Below are positions 1 through 8,858 of a stretch of 64,000 bases of DNA, one piece after another. The stretch is from JAVBLP01 sp052034625 (GTDB lineage: Bacteria > Elusimicrobiota > Endomicrobiia > Endomicrobiales > Endomicrobiaceae): contig JBPOII010000006.1 in NCBI GenBank assembly GCA_052034625.1, forward strand, positions 62,001 to 126,000. The letters are read 5' to 3'. Under the pieces are notes generated by a model, which was given only the letters and a program-made list of their open reading frames with translations, was not told the origin of the DNA and ran no database searches. The translations under genes were made by a program, and so were the position numbers. The first letter of the stretch is position 1; the number at the start of each line of letters is the position of its first letter.

Positions 1-1533
1 CTTATGGTAGATGCCGCCGAAGGTCCTATGCCGCAGACAAGATTTGTATTAAGAAAAGCACTTGCTTTAGGTTTAAAACCGATAGTTATAATAAATAAGA
101 TGGATAAACCTCACACAAATCCCAGCGGCGTTGTTGACGATGTTTTTGATCTGTTCATGAAACTCGGTGCTACCGACGAACAGCTTGATTTTCCTATTCT
201 TTACGCTTCCGGCAGGGAAGGGTGGGCAAGCCTTGTTATGGAAGAAAAAGGCAAAGATATTGAACCTGTATTTACTACTATTCTTTCACATATACCTCCG
301 CCGCTTGCAAATGCCGAAAAACCTTTGCAGATGCAGATAACAATGCTTGATTATAATAATTTTCTTGGACACGTAGGCATAGGCAGGATTTTAAACGGCA
401 CATTAAAAAAAGGACAGCAGGTAGCTCTGGCAAACCCGAAAGAAACAAAAATCTCAAAAGCTGTAAGAATAGATAAGTTTTTAGGACTAGGGAAACTGGA
501 AGTTGAAGAAGCCAAAGCCGGCGATATAGTAGCAGTATCAGGGCTTGAAGGAGTTGAAGTAGGCGATACAGTATGCGGAATATATGATATTGTTCCTCTT
601 CCCCCGCTTTCCATAGATGAACCGACAGTTTCTATGGATTTTCTTATTAATGATTCTCCGTTTGCAGGCCGCGAAGGAAAGTTCCTGACAAGCAGACATC
701 TTAAAGCAAGACTTGAAAAAGAAGCAAAAACAAATGTCGGTTTAAGAGTTGAACAACTTGAAGGCGAAGGACGCTTTAAAGTTTCAGGAAGAGGAGAGTT
801 GCATCTCACAATTCTTATTGAAACTATGAGAAGAGAAGGTTTTGAAATTGCCGTATCTTCCCCTGAGGTTATTTATAAAAATAAAAACGGAAAGATCTGT
901 GAACCGATGGAATATCTCACACTTGATATAGACAGCCAGTACCAAGGAACAGTTTTTGAAATGGTAGGTGAAAGAGGTGCAAAACTTGAGAACATGGTTA
1001 CTGAAGGCGACAGAATACGTCTTGAATATATAATACCATCAAGAGCTTTAATAGGTTTTAAAAATGAATTTTTAACAGGTACAAGGGGTGAAGGTATTAT
1101 GCACCACAGTTTTTACGATTATATGCCTAAAGTTAATATAGACAATTTAAGAAAAAACGGCGTCTTTATTGCACTTGAGCCTGGCAAAACAACAGCTTAT
1201 GCTTTGGATAATCTTCAAAGCGGCGGAATATTTTTTGTAGATCCGGGCGTGGAAGTCTATGCCGGCATGATAGTAGGACAGAATTCAAGGGATAAAGATC
1301 TGGTAGTAAATCCGTGCAAACTGAAAAAATTAAGCAATATGAGAAGCAAAGGTTCTGACGATGCCCCTATGCTTGTCCCTCCTATAAAATTCAGTCTTGA
1401 GCAAGCCGTAGAATATATCGAGCCTGACGAACTCGTTGAGATAACCCCTACATCAATAAGACTCAGAAAGAAAGAGCTTAATCATCTTGTAAGAAAAAGA
1501 GCATATAAGAATAATGAAGAGGAAATACATTAG
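1..1533 (+). CDS. typA: GTP-binding protein TypA/BipA, 5'-truncated by the window edge
   Basis: This is a translational GTPase of the EF-G/LepA superfamily that acts on the ribosome under stress or cold. The reading frame is open from base 1 (codon CTT before the first ATG at 4), so the true start lies outside; about 90-100 N-terminal residues carrying the P-loop appear to be missing from a usual length near 600. Visible are the G4 motif NKMDKP at about residues 31-36, the G5-like YASGREGW, then the EF-Tu-like beta-barrel, the EF-G-like domains and a C-terminal domain rich in basic residues. It ends at TAG 1533 and is followed directly by a strong terminator. It is the only plus-strand gene in the first 58 kb. 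Confidence 0.95.
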   Translation, partial: LMVDAAEGPMPQTRFVLRKALALGLKPIVIINKMDKPHTNPSGVVDDVFDLFMKLGATDEQLDFPILYASGREGWASLVMEEKGKDIEPVFTTILSHIPPPLANAEKPLQMQITMLDYNNFLGHVGIGRILNGTLKKGQQVALANPKETKISKAVRIDKFLGLGKLEVEEAKAGDIVAVSGLEGVEVGDTVCGIYDIVPLPPLSIDEPTVSMDFLINDSPFAGREGKFLTSRHLKARLEKEAKTNVGLRVEQLEGEGRFKVSGRGELHLTILIETMRREGFEIAVSSPEVIYKNKNGKICEPMEYLTLDIDSQYQGTVFEMVGERGAKLENMVTEGDRIRLEYIIPSRALIGFKNEFLTGTRGEGIMHHSFYDYMPKVNIDNLRKNGVFIALEPGKTTAYALDNLQSGGIFFVDPGVEVYAGMIVGQNSRDKDLVVNPCKLKKLSNMRSKGSDDAPMLVPPIKFSLEQAVEYIEPDELVEITPTSIRLRKKELNHLVRKRAYKNNEEEIH

Positions 1534-1554
1534 TAAAAGCTAAAAACTGAAAAT

Positions 1555-1590
1555 AAAAAAGGCAGAGCTTTCAAGCTCTGCCTTTTTATT
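1555..1590. terminator. Bidirectional intrinsic terminator between typA and the convergent autotransporter gene
   Basis: Perfect inverted repeat 1561-1570 (GGCAGAGCTT) with 1573-1582 (AAGCTCTGCC). It is preceded by an A-run and followed by TTTTTATT, so it has a U-tail in both directions. It serves typA from the left and the minus-strand adhesin gene from the right. Confidence 0.9.
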
Positions 1591-1601
1591 TCATTTATTT
1601 A

Positions 1602-4600
1602 TTATTCAACAACTATTTCAACTCTTCTATTATCAATTTTTCCTAAATCAGTCTTATTATCTCCTATGGAGACTTTATCTGCAAGACCGGCAAAATCTAT
1701 TTTTTCTTTAGGTATGCCGTTGGCGATAAATTCATTACAAACCTCTTCTGATCTCATTCTTGAAAGTTTTTTTCTTCCTTCATAACTTCCGCCTTCTTCA
1801 GAATCGGTATGTCCTTCAATTATTATCTTCTCATAATCCAGTTTTTTTATTTCTTCTGCCTGCTCTCTTATAGTTATCTTAGCGGTTTCAACAAGCTTAT
1901 AATTATCAGGTGTAAACTTCAGATTAAAAGCTTTCTGTACTTTTTGAAATCTTCTGGATGCCGCTTCTTTTGCCCTCTTGTCAAGAGCTGCTTCTTTTAA
2001 TTTAGCAGCTTGTTTTTTTGCTTCTTCTTTTTCTTTCTTCAAGTTCTCCTGCTCTTTACGTTTTCTCTCTTCTTCGGCTTTTTTCTTTTCTGCAGCTGCT
2101 TCTTTTGTCGTTTTTTGAACACTCTTTTCCTTCTCTGCTGCAAGTCTTGCCTCATAAGCTGCTATTTCGGCTTCTATCTTTAGCTGTTCTTTTGTTTTTT
2201 CAACTTTTACAGGCTCTGCTGTTTTCGGTTTCTTTTTTTCGGACTCAATCTCACGCTCTTTTTCTCTTGCTTCATATTCAAGCATCTTTTCCTGCTCTGC
2301 AATCAGACGCGCTTCTTCTTTCTGTATTCTCTTCCTTTCTTTTTCTATGAGTTTTTCTTCTTTTAAAAGCTGCTTTTCAGCTCTTTCCAATTCTTTCTTA
2401 GCGGCTTTTTCTTTTGCTGCACGTTCTTTTGCAAGTTTTGCTTCTTCTTTATCCAAATCGGAGATAGCTGCCTCTTCTGCAGCTATTTGTTTTTGTATCT
2501 TTTTTTCTTCAGCTGCTGCTTTTTTCTCTTGTGTTTTTTTAAGTTTGAGTTCTTCTTTCTTTATCTTTTCTTCCTCTTTTGCCAATCTTTTTAATTCTCT
2601 TTCAGCTTCTCTTTCCAAATCCTTCTCGCTTTCAACTACTTTTTCTTCCTGAGACTGAAACTTAGCAAGAGTTGCTTTGGCTTTTTCTACTTTTTTAATC
2701 TGTTTTTCAATATATTTTTCTATTTTTCTTGAGTCTTTTTCCGCATCACTAAAAGCTTTAACAGCATCCTTTTCCTGTCTAAGTTTTTCTTTAACTATCT
2801 TTTCTTCTTGAGCAAGTTCTTCAGAGGTCGGCTCATAAAGAGAATAAAAAATATCTTCCGCATGTTGTGCTTCACGTACGGCAACTTTTGCTTCTTCTTG
2901 CATATCTTTTTCTATGCGTCTTTTATCTACAAGACTTGTTTGCAGTTGGAGAAGTTTATCTTCTTCATATTTAAGGTTATCCTCTGCTATTTCTATTTTA
3001 CTCTGTCTTCTTGCCTGTTTTAGTGCAGATCTTTTTGCAACAAGATCATCTTTTCTTTCAATTTGTTTTCTTTTCCCGTCCTTTGCACCAAACATCATAA
3101 ACCTTACTCCGAAACCTCCGTAAATATTATCATAACGCTCAGCTACAAAGTAACTTAAATTAGCATAGAGCATAAGATTTTCGAGCACACTATAACTTCC
3201 ACCAGCTTTTACGCCCAACGCTCCTTTGCCTTCTTCACTTCCGACAATTGTAAACTTATAATCACAACCTTCAAAATTATTATTGATCTCTGGAAGTTCA
3301 CCGTTAAGAAGTTGTTTATATTCCCCGTTAATATACCAACCGTATACATTATGTTTTCTGTTTATGCCCGCACCTAATCTTGCAGACATTCTGGCATAAT
3401 TTCCGCTGCCAACTGTAAGATTAAGGCTCTGTGCTCCATTTTCTTTTATCTGATCATAATTTACACTTCTAATCTCAAAACCGGCATAAGGTCTAAAATC
3501 TATATCATCATTAATTCCGACCTTATATGCGCCTTCAAGGTCAAAACCCATTGTTGTTGATGTAAAATCGGCTTCTGCCACTCTATCTTCCGTAGGAAGG
3601 AAAGTTATTTCCCTTGATGTGCTATAAGAATCAAAGTTTCCTGATAAAAGCCCTTTAAGTTCCCATTTATCTTTTATGTAACCGCCGTAGAAACCAAGAC
3701 CAAAGCTTTTAATATCAGCCTCATTGCCCGGTTCCTGTTTGATATCGTGCATATCATATTTACCATAAAAACCAAACATCAGGGCATTTTCTGCAAAATA
3801 TCTGTCATAACCAATCATCATCCCTATTATCTTATCATTATAGTCTCCGGGAGAGGTTTCATCCTTTTTATTATTAGCGGAATTAGCTTTTGCCTGCGCC
3901 CATAGCCCGCTGCCGGCAAAATCATACTGAGAAGCATCATGTATTCTATTATAGACTTCATTACTGTCTCCGCCGAGCGCCGCACTTCTTATCACATTTG
4001 CCAAAAAATATCCCGAAGCCTGATTGAGCGCTTCTTTAATTTCCGCATCATTATTAAGCGAATCTATCGCTGTTATAATATCGTCAAGATCTGTATTTTC
4101 TTCACTGATAAGAGATAAAGCATCATATGTTACAGCCGTCGCATATTGATTTCTTGAAAGTCCATCTATAAAACTGAATCTTGTCTTTTTACCCTTACCT
4201 CTGAGCAGTATTGATATCCAATCATTGTTCCCGCTGCCGTAATTAATTGTAGCTGTTCCCAACTCCACCCTATCGTCATAAATAATTTCTCCAAACTCTC
4301 CTGAAAGATTATTACCGTAATATATAAGGTTGAATTCTTTTTCATCAAACCTTGTGTTCTTCAAAGCTATTTTCAAAATACTGGTTGTACTGCTGAGAGT
4401 TACATCACCGGAAACCAATATCTGGTCGTTTTCATTATTATTAAAAGCGGCAGTCATTTCAAGTTCGCCGTTATTTTCAAACTCAGATAAATTGATCGTA
4501 TTTTTACCATCGCTGTTCATTTTTATTATTGAACCTTCTTCATTAACAAGTCTTTTTGCCGTTAAATTTGCCCCTTTGTATAAATTAAAAGTTCCGCCAT

Positions 4601-7493
4601 TGCTTCCCGAAAGTGTTATATTTGCACTTGATATCAATGCATCGGCATAAAGATTAAAATTACCTTCGCCGCCAAAGAACATATTTATATAGTCTCCTTC
4701 GCCGCCGAACATTCCGTCATACATTTCTATGCTTGAACTGCTACCGGCAATAAAATAAGTATTACTGAAATTGCCGAGATAAACGGCATTGCTCGCACTT
4801 GAAGCAGTATTTCCTAGAAACAATGTCATACTGCTGCCGGAAACATTTTTGCTTATAAAAGACATCGAAGATGTATTGCTTTCATTGATACCTTCAATGC
4901 TTACGGCACCGCCATAACCTCCGGATTGGTTTTCTTTAAAAATAGCATTATAGAATTTAGCGGTCGAACCGCCTGTTACAGCGACCGCTCCGCCGTTTGA
5001 AGAGGCTTTGTTGCCTAAAAATTGGCTGCCAACAGAGTTTTCACTGAAGTTAAGGTTTGCTTTATTACTAAGATATATTGCTCCGCCGGCTAATGCCGAT
5101 TCATTCTTTGAAAAGACTGTTCCTTCCTTATTGATAAAGTTTGCCGTTGACTTATCGATCGCTATAGCGCCTCCGGAACCGCTTTCTTTTGAACTGTTTT
5201 CAGTAAAAGATGTTAAAAGTCCGTTAAAATTTACTAATGCGGAATTAAGTATTGCAAGTGCTCCGCCGGTAGCTGAGGAAATATTATTTGTAAATTCTGT
5301 TTTATCTCCTGAAAACATAAGGACTGAACTTGATGCATATATAGCTCCGCCTCCGCCAAAAGCATAACTGTTTCTTATATCAGTATTTTTTTGAAAAGAA
5401 GCTGAAGATAAATATATGTTCAGGAACCCGCCGTTTTTACTTCTGGCAATATTATTTGTTGCGGAAATAGCAGTATCAAATGTCAAAGATGAATCGCCGG
5501 AAGTACCTCTAAGATAAAAAACACCGCCTGATCCTGCATTATTGTAATTAAATTCAGAGGTCGCACCTACACCTGCAAAAGAAATATTACTGCTTCCTGT
5601 TGAATATATTACACCGCCATCTGTAACCGCCGTATTATTCGTAAAGTTAACAGAGGCTTTAAATGCTAAATCCTGACCGCTGTCAACATATATGAAACCA
5701 CCGTTTGCATTTAAGGCTCTATTACCTATTGCTGTAAGAGGATTATTAAATGTTAAAGATGAATTATTAGTTCCGGTTAAATAAAATGCTCCGCCGGATC
5801 TTGCATTATTGTAATTAAATTCAGCAGTTGAACCTGTACCTGTAAACAGAATATTCCTATCCCCTGTTAAATATATTACACCGCCATCTGTAACCGCCGT
5901 ATTGCCCGTAAAGTTAACAGAACCGTTAAATGTTAAACCCTGACCGGATCCCGTATATATGAATCCACCGCTGCTTGTGGAAATATTACCTATTGCCGTA
6001 AGAGCAGAATCAAATGTCAAAGATGAATTATTATTCCCGGTTAAATAAAATGCTCCGCCGGATCTTGCTTTATTGTAATTAAAATTGGATTTTGTACCTC
6101 TAAATGAAATATTTCTATTTCCTAATAAATATATTATACCGCCATCTGAATTCGCCGTGTTACTCGTAAAGTTAACGGAACCGTTAAATGCTAAATCCTG
6201 ACCGGCTTCCGCATATATGAATCCGCCGTATGTATTTATGGCTTTGTTACCTATTGCCGTAAGAGCAGTATCAAATGTCAAAGATGAACCGGAAACATTG
6301 TTCAAATAAAATACACCGCCGGAACCTGCTTCATTGTATTTAAATTCAGATGTCGCACCTACACCTGTAAACAAAATATCTCTGTTCCCCGCTAAATATA
6401 TTACTCCGCCATTAGCATTTGTTGCCGCCGTATTGCTTGTAAAGTTAACGGAACCGTTAAATATTAAATCCTGACCGCCATCCGCATACATAAAACCACC
6501 GTGCATATTTATGGCTTTGTTACCTATTGCTGTAAGAGCAGTATCAAATGTCAAAGATGAATTATTATTCCCGGTCAAATAAAAAGCACCTCCGGAATCT
6601 GCTTCATTGTAATTAAATTCAGTTTCTGCTACTGTAAACGAAAGCTTACTATTCCCGGTTAAATATATTGCACCACCCTCAGCATTCACCGTATTGCTTG
6701 TAAACTTAACAGAACCATTTGTATTAGTAAAAGATAGTGAAGAGCCGCTTATGTAAAATGCACCGCCTCTCCCACTGCCGTTTATTGCTTTATTTGATTC
6801 AAAAATATTTGAAATTCCATTAAATGTTACGGCACTATTATCAGATAAATACATTGCTCCGCCGTAACCATCACTAAAATTAGTTTCATTGCTTTTCATT
6901 GTTACATCTTTATCAAAATTCAGAGAATTTCCGCTAAGATAAAGAAAACCGCCTGAATTAGCTTTGTTGCCATAAGCTCTTATATTAGTATTATCGAAAT
7001 CAAGGATCAATCCACCGCCTATTTCTATTATTCCGTTACCGGCAGAAGATACATTACCGTAAAAACAAGTATTACCAGCTCCAAAAATAACTATAGAGCT
7101 TTGACCGTAAAGTACGACTCCGCTATTAGCAGTATTACTTGAAAATTCAACATTCTCTCCGGTAAAAGATAATGACGAACCTTTTATATAAAATACTCCG
7201 CCACTATTATCAGCCCGATTGTTAGTAAACAGAACAGAACCACTGGAAAAAGATACCGTAGAAGCATTTACATAAAACGCTCCGCCGGTACTGGCAGAAT
7301 TGCCATCAAATATAGTATTATTGCCGTAGAAATTAACATTAGACGAATTATTTAAATATATTGCACCGCCCTCTCCCGAACGAGCCTCATTCCAAAAGAA
7401 CATTGTATATTTATTGAATGTGAGATCTCCGCCATTAAAATATATTGCACCGCCCTGTTTTGATCCCCCTGAAGAATTAGTAACATAATTCAC
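1602..7493 (-). CDS. Giant Pmp-type autotransporter with C-terminal coiled coil and OmpA domain, main part of a frameshifted gene
   Basis: 1963 residues in this frame, beginning at a GTG that lies inside the passenger. There is no signal peptide here; it sits in the 7490-8500 frame upstream, so the two are probably one gene. Residues 1 to about 1000 are Pmp beta-helix repeats (GGAIYL, GGFIY, NxARSGG). A conserved linker leads to an autotransporter beta-barrel at about 1196-1464, which ends in an aromatic strand (GVRFMMF). Then follow about 380 residues of Ala/Glu/Lys coiled coil and an OmpA-type domain at about 1854-1963, with the peptidoglycan-contact residues in IIIEGHTD and LSRMR and the closing NRRVEIVVE. 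It is paralogous to the 8859-17006 gene over linker, barrel and C-terminal domain. A role as a surface adhesin tethered to the cell wall is inferred. Confidence 0.9.
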   Translation of the reverse strand: MNYVTNSSGGSKQGGAIYFNGGDLTFNKYTMFFWNEARSGEGGAIYLNNSSNVNFYGNNTIFDGNSASTGGAFYVNASTVSFSSGSVLFTNNRADNSGGVFYIKGSSLSFTGENVEFSSNTANSGVVLYGQSSIVIFGAGNTCFYGNVSSAGNGIIEIGGGLILDFDNTNIRAYGNKANSGGFLYLSGNSLNFDKDVTMKSNETNFSDGYGGAMYLSDNSAVTFNGISNIFESNKAINGSGRGGAFYISGSSLSFTNTNGSVKFTSNTVNAEGGAIYLTGNSKLSFTVAETEFNYNEADSGGAFYLTGNNNSSLTFDTALTAIGNKAINMHGGFMYADGGQDLIFNGSVNFTSNTAATNANGGVIYLAGNRDILFTGVGATSEFKYNEAGSGGVFYLNNVSGSSLTFDTALTAIGNKAINTYGGFIYAEAGQDLAFNGSVNFTSNTANSDGGIIYLLGNRNISFRGTKSNFNYNKARSGGAFYLTGNNNSSLTFDSALTAIGNISTSSGGFIYTGSGQGLTFNGSVNFTGNTAVTDGGVIYLTGDRNILFTGTGSTAEFNYNNARSGGAFYLTGTNNSSLTFNNPLTAIGNRALNANGGFIYVDSGQDLAFKASVNFTNNTAVTDGGVIYSTGSSNISFAGVGATSEFNYNNAGSGGVFYLRGTSGDSSLTFDTAISATNNIARSKNGGFLNIYLSSASFQKNTDIRNSYAFGGGGAIYASSSVLMFSGDKTEFTNNISSATGGALAILNSALVNFNGLLTSFTENSSKESGSGGAIAIDKSTANFINKEGTVFSKNESALAGGAIYLSNKANLNFSENSVGSQFLGNKASSNGGAVAVTGGSTAKFYNAIFKENQSGGYGGAVSIEGINESNTSSMSFISKNVSGSSMTLFLGNTASSASNAVYLGNFSNTYFIAGSSSSIEMYDGMFGGEGDYINMFFGGEGNFNLYADALISSANITLSGSNGGTFNLYKGANLTAKRLVNEEGSIIKMNSDGKNTINLSEFENNGELEMTAAFNNNENDQILVSGDVTLSSTTSILKIALKNTRFDEKEFNLIYYGNNLSGEFGEIIYDDRVELGTATINYGSGNNDWISILLRGKGKKTRFSFIDGLSRNQYATAVTYDALSLISEENTDLDDIITAIDSLNNDAEIKEALNQASGYFLANVIRSAALGGDSNEVYNRIHDASQYDFAGSGLWAQAKANSANNKKDETSPGDYNDKIIGMMIGYDRYFAENALMFGFYGKYDMHDIKQEPGNEADIKSFGLGFYGGYIKDKWELKGLLSGNFDSYSTSREITFLPTEDRVAEADFTSTTMGFDLEGAYKVGINDDIDFRPYAGFEIRSVNYDQIKENGAQSLNLTVGSGNYARMSARLGAGINRKHNVYGWYINGEYKQLLNGELPEINNNFEGCDYKFTIVGSEEGKGALGVKAGGSYSVLENLMLYANLSYFVAERYDNIYGGFGVRFMMFGAKDGKRKQIERKDDLVAKRSALKQARRQSKIEIAEDNLKYEEDKLLQLQTSLVDKRRIEKDMQEEAKVAVREAQHAEDIFYSLYEPTSEELAQEEKIVKEKLRQEKDAVKAFSDAEKDSRKIEKYIEKQIKKVEKAKATLAKFQSQEEKVVESEKDLEREAERELKRLAKEEEKIKKEELKLKKTQEKKAAAEEKKIQKQIAAEEAAISDLDKEEAKLAKERAAKEKAAKKELERAEKQLLKEEKLIEKERKRIQKEEARLIAEQEKMLEYEAREKEREIESEKKKPKTAEPVKVEKTKEQLKIEAEIAAYEARLAAEKEKSVQKTTKEAAAEKKKAEEERKRKEQENLKKEKEEAKKQAAKLKEAALDKRAKEAASRRFQKVQKAFNLKFTPDNYKLVETAKITIREQAEEIKKLDYEKIIIEGHTDSEEGGSYEGRKKLSRMRSEEVCNEFIANGIPKEKIDFAGLADKVSIGDNKTDLGKIDNRRVEIVVE
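5460..6590 (-). repeat. Tandem super-repeat in the beta-helix passenger, period about 264 bp
   Basis: About four successive units of about 88 residues, each made of three beta-helix rungs of about 29 residues (GGAFYL, then GGFIY, then GGVIYL). The DNA segment around 'gtaagagcagtatcaaatg' recurs near 5732, 5996, 6256 and 6530, spaced about 260-274 bp apart. Expansion by unequal recombination is the natural explanation. Confidence 0.8.
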
Positions 7494-8500
7494 GTTAATT
7501 GTAGTACTTCCAAAAGTAACTGAACTGGAGTCGGCATAAAGAAAACCGCTCTTGCATTATGAGAATAAGGTGCCGCTACATAATTTTCAGATGCCCTAAG
7601 CTCTGTATTTTCCGAATTAAATGATGAATTCAATAAATATATTGCTCCGCCATAAAAACTTTTTCCACTTTTCCATTGATCACTACCACTACCGCCTACT
7701 GCACAATTATTTGCAAATGAAACAGAACTTGAATAAAGAAAGTCTATGGAGGAATTATTTGCATATATGGCACCACCTAGCGTTTCTCTTCTATAGGAAT
7801 CACTTTCGTAATAGTATCCATTACCTCCTGTATTAACATAATTTTCGCTGAAAGTTACATCAGCATTTGAAAAGTTCATATTTGAATTATCAAGATAAAC
7901 TGCACCGCCTTTGGCCTCAAAATGTACAGCATACCTTTTTGTATTTGCATTAGCATAAGATTTAGCAAAAACAATTGTGCCGGTTGCATTAATTGTGGAA
8001 TAATTAGAAGCTGCTATAGAGCCTCCGTATGCAGTTCTACTAACATTTATACTACTATCTTCATATTTATTATCAGCTCTGTTCCCTTCAAAATTTACAT
8101 TTGCTAAGTTAACAGTAGAACTATCAATTTTTATTGCTGCACCACTGGATTTTTCAGTAATCAATAATGCATTGTTTATTGAATAATTATATATTGATAA
8201 TGTTTTTCCGCCTGACAAAATAAATCCTCTATAAAAGCGATCATTATACAAATGTTTCATATTCAAAGTTTTATTATCACCATTTATAGTTCCGCTTACG
8301 GATTGTTCCGAGTCTGTAGTCAAGTCGTCATTCGCATTAAAATTATCCGTTACAATAATATTAAAGAAAGGTTGACCAGAATAGCCTTCTCTCACATATT
8401 TTTTAAAAGTATTATAATCCCCTACATATTGCTGTCCATAAGCAAAAGAATTAAAAATTATAAATGCTAATGCCGTTAAAATAAATTTTTTTAAGTGCAT
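7490..8500 (-). CDS. N-terminal fragment (signal peptide and first passenger repeats) of the frameshifted autotransporter
   Basis: 336 residues. The N-terminus (MHLKKFILTALAFIIFNSFAYG) is a Sec signal peptide with likely cleavage before QQ. The mature part contains Pmp-like repeats (GGSIAASN, GGAVYLDNS, GGAIYANNS, GGAIYLLNS). An SD (AAGAGGAAAT) sits just before the ATG at 8500. The last 25 or so residues (after SHNAR) do not match the repeat pattern. In the -1 frame the same DNA reads GGFLYADSSSVTFGSTTI and joins the 1602-7493 frame, so this is almost certainly the 5' part of one gene of about 2,300 codons, broken by a net -1 change near 7549. Alternatives are a base-call or assembly error, or a genuine inactivated gene. 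Confidence 0.85.
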   Translation of the reverse strand: MHLKKFILTALAFIIFNSFAYGQQYVGDYNTFKKYVREGYSGQPFFNIIVTDNFNANDDLTTDSEQSVSGTINGDNKTLNMKHLYNDRFYRGFILSGGKTLSIYNYSINNALLITEKSSGAAIKIDSSTVNLANVNFEGNRADNKYEDSSINVSRTAYGGSIAASNYSTINATGTIVFAKSYANANTKRYAVHFEAKGGAVYLDNSNMNFSNADVTFSENYVNTGGNGYYYESDSYRRETLGGAIYANNSSIDFLYSSSVSFANNCAVGGSGSDQWKSGKSFYGGAIYLLNSSFNSENTELRASENYVAAPYSHNARAVFFMPTPVQLLLEVLQLT

Positions 8501-8528
8501 ATTTCCTCTTTTTGTTTTATTTATTAAA

Positions 8529-8556
8529 ATTATAACTAAATTTGTTGAAAAATCAA
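8529..8556 (-). promoter_or_regulatory. Predicted sigma70 promoter of the first autotransporter gene
   Basis: On the minus strand, -35 TTGATT (8551-8556), a 16-bp spacer and a perfect -10 TATAAT (8529-8534), ending 28 bp before the ATG at 8500 with an SD between. Confidence 0.65.
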
Positions 8557-8807
8557 TAAGAAAAGATATTAGGCAATAATATAACTGTATATTTGATTTT
8601 CTTATTTATCTCAATGAATGTTTTTTCATACACAAAATAAGAATTAAGAAAATCTTTTATACGTCGTCATACAAAATTATATATATATACTGAGCTATTA
8701 TTTTGAAAATGATATTTAATTTCAATGGTGGTATTCAGGGAGTTTAAATACAGATACTTATACAAAGTACGCACAATGTTAAAAAATCTGTTTTTGTTAT
8801 TTAAAGA

Positions 8808-8848
8808 AAAGCGGCAGAGAGAATTAAAACATCTCTCTGCCGTTTTTT
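8808..8848 (-). terminator. Intrinsic terminator after the 8859-17006 autotransporter gene
   Basis: Perfect 11-bp stem: CGGCAGAGAGA (8812-8822) with TCTCTCTGCCG (8832-8842), with a T-rich tail on the minus strand. It lies 16 bp past the stop codon. Confidence 0.9.
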
Positions 8849-8858
8849 CACTTGTCAA

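Larger units (their letters stand above)
8501..8858. other. Gene-free spacer between the two giant autotransporter genes
   Basis: 358 bp, very A+T-rich. It holds the promoter of the downstream adhesin gene (8529-8556) and the terminator of the upstream one (8808-8848). I see no credible gene or further structure between 8560 and 8800; the short frames here lack any SD or recognisable composition. Confidence 0.7.

Noticed and set aside
7540..7560. Programmed -1 frameshift in the first autotransporter
   Set aside because: The zero-frame sequence GCG-GTT-TTC-TTT does not form a canonical X-XXY-YYZ slippery heptamer and I see no pseudoknot; an indel or sequence error is simpler.
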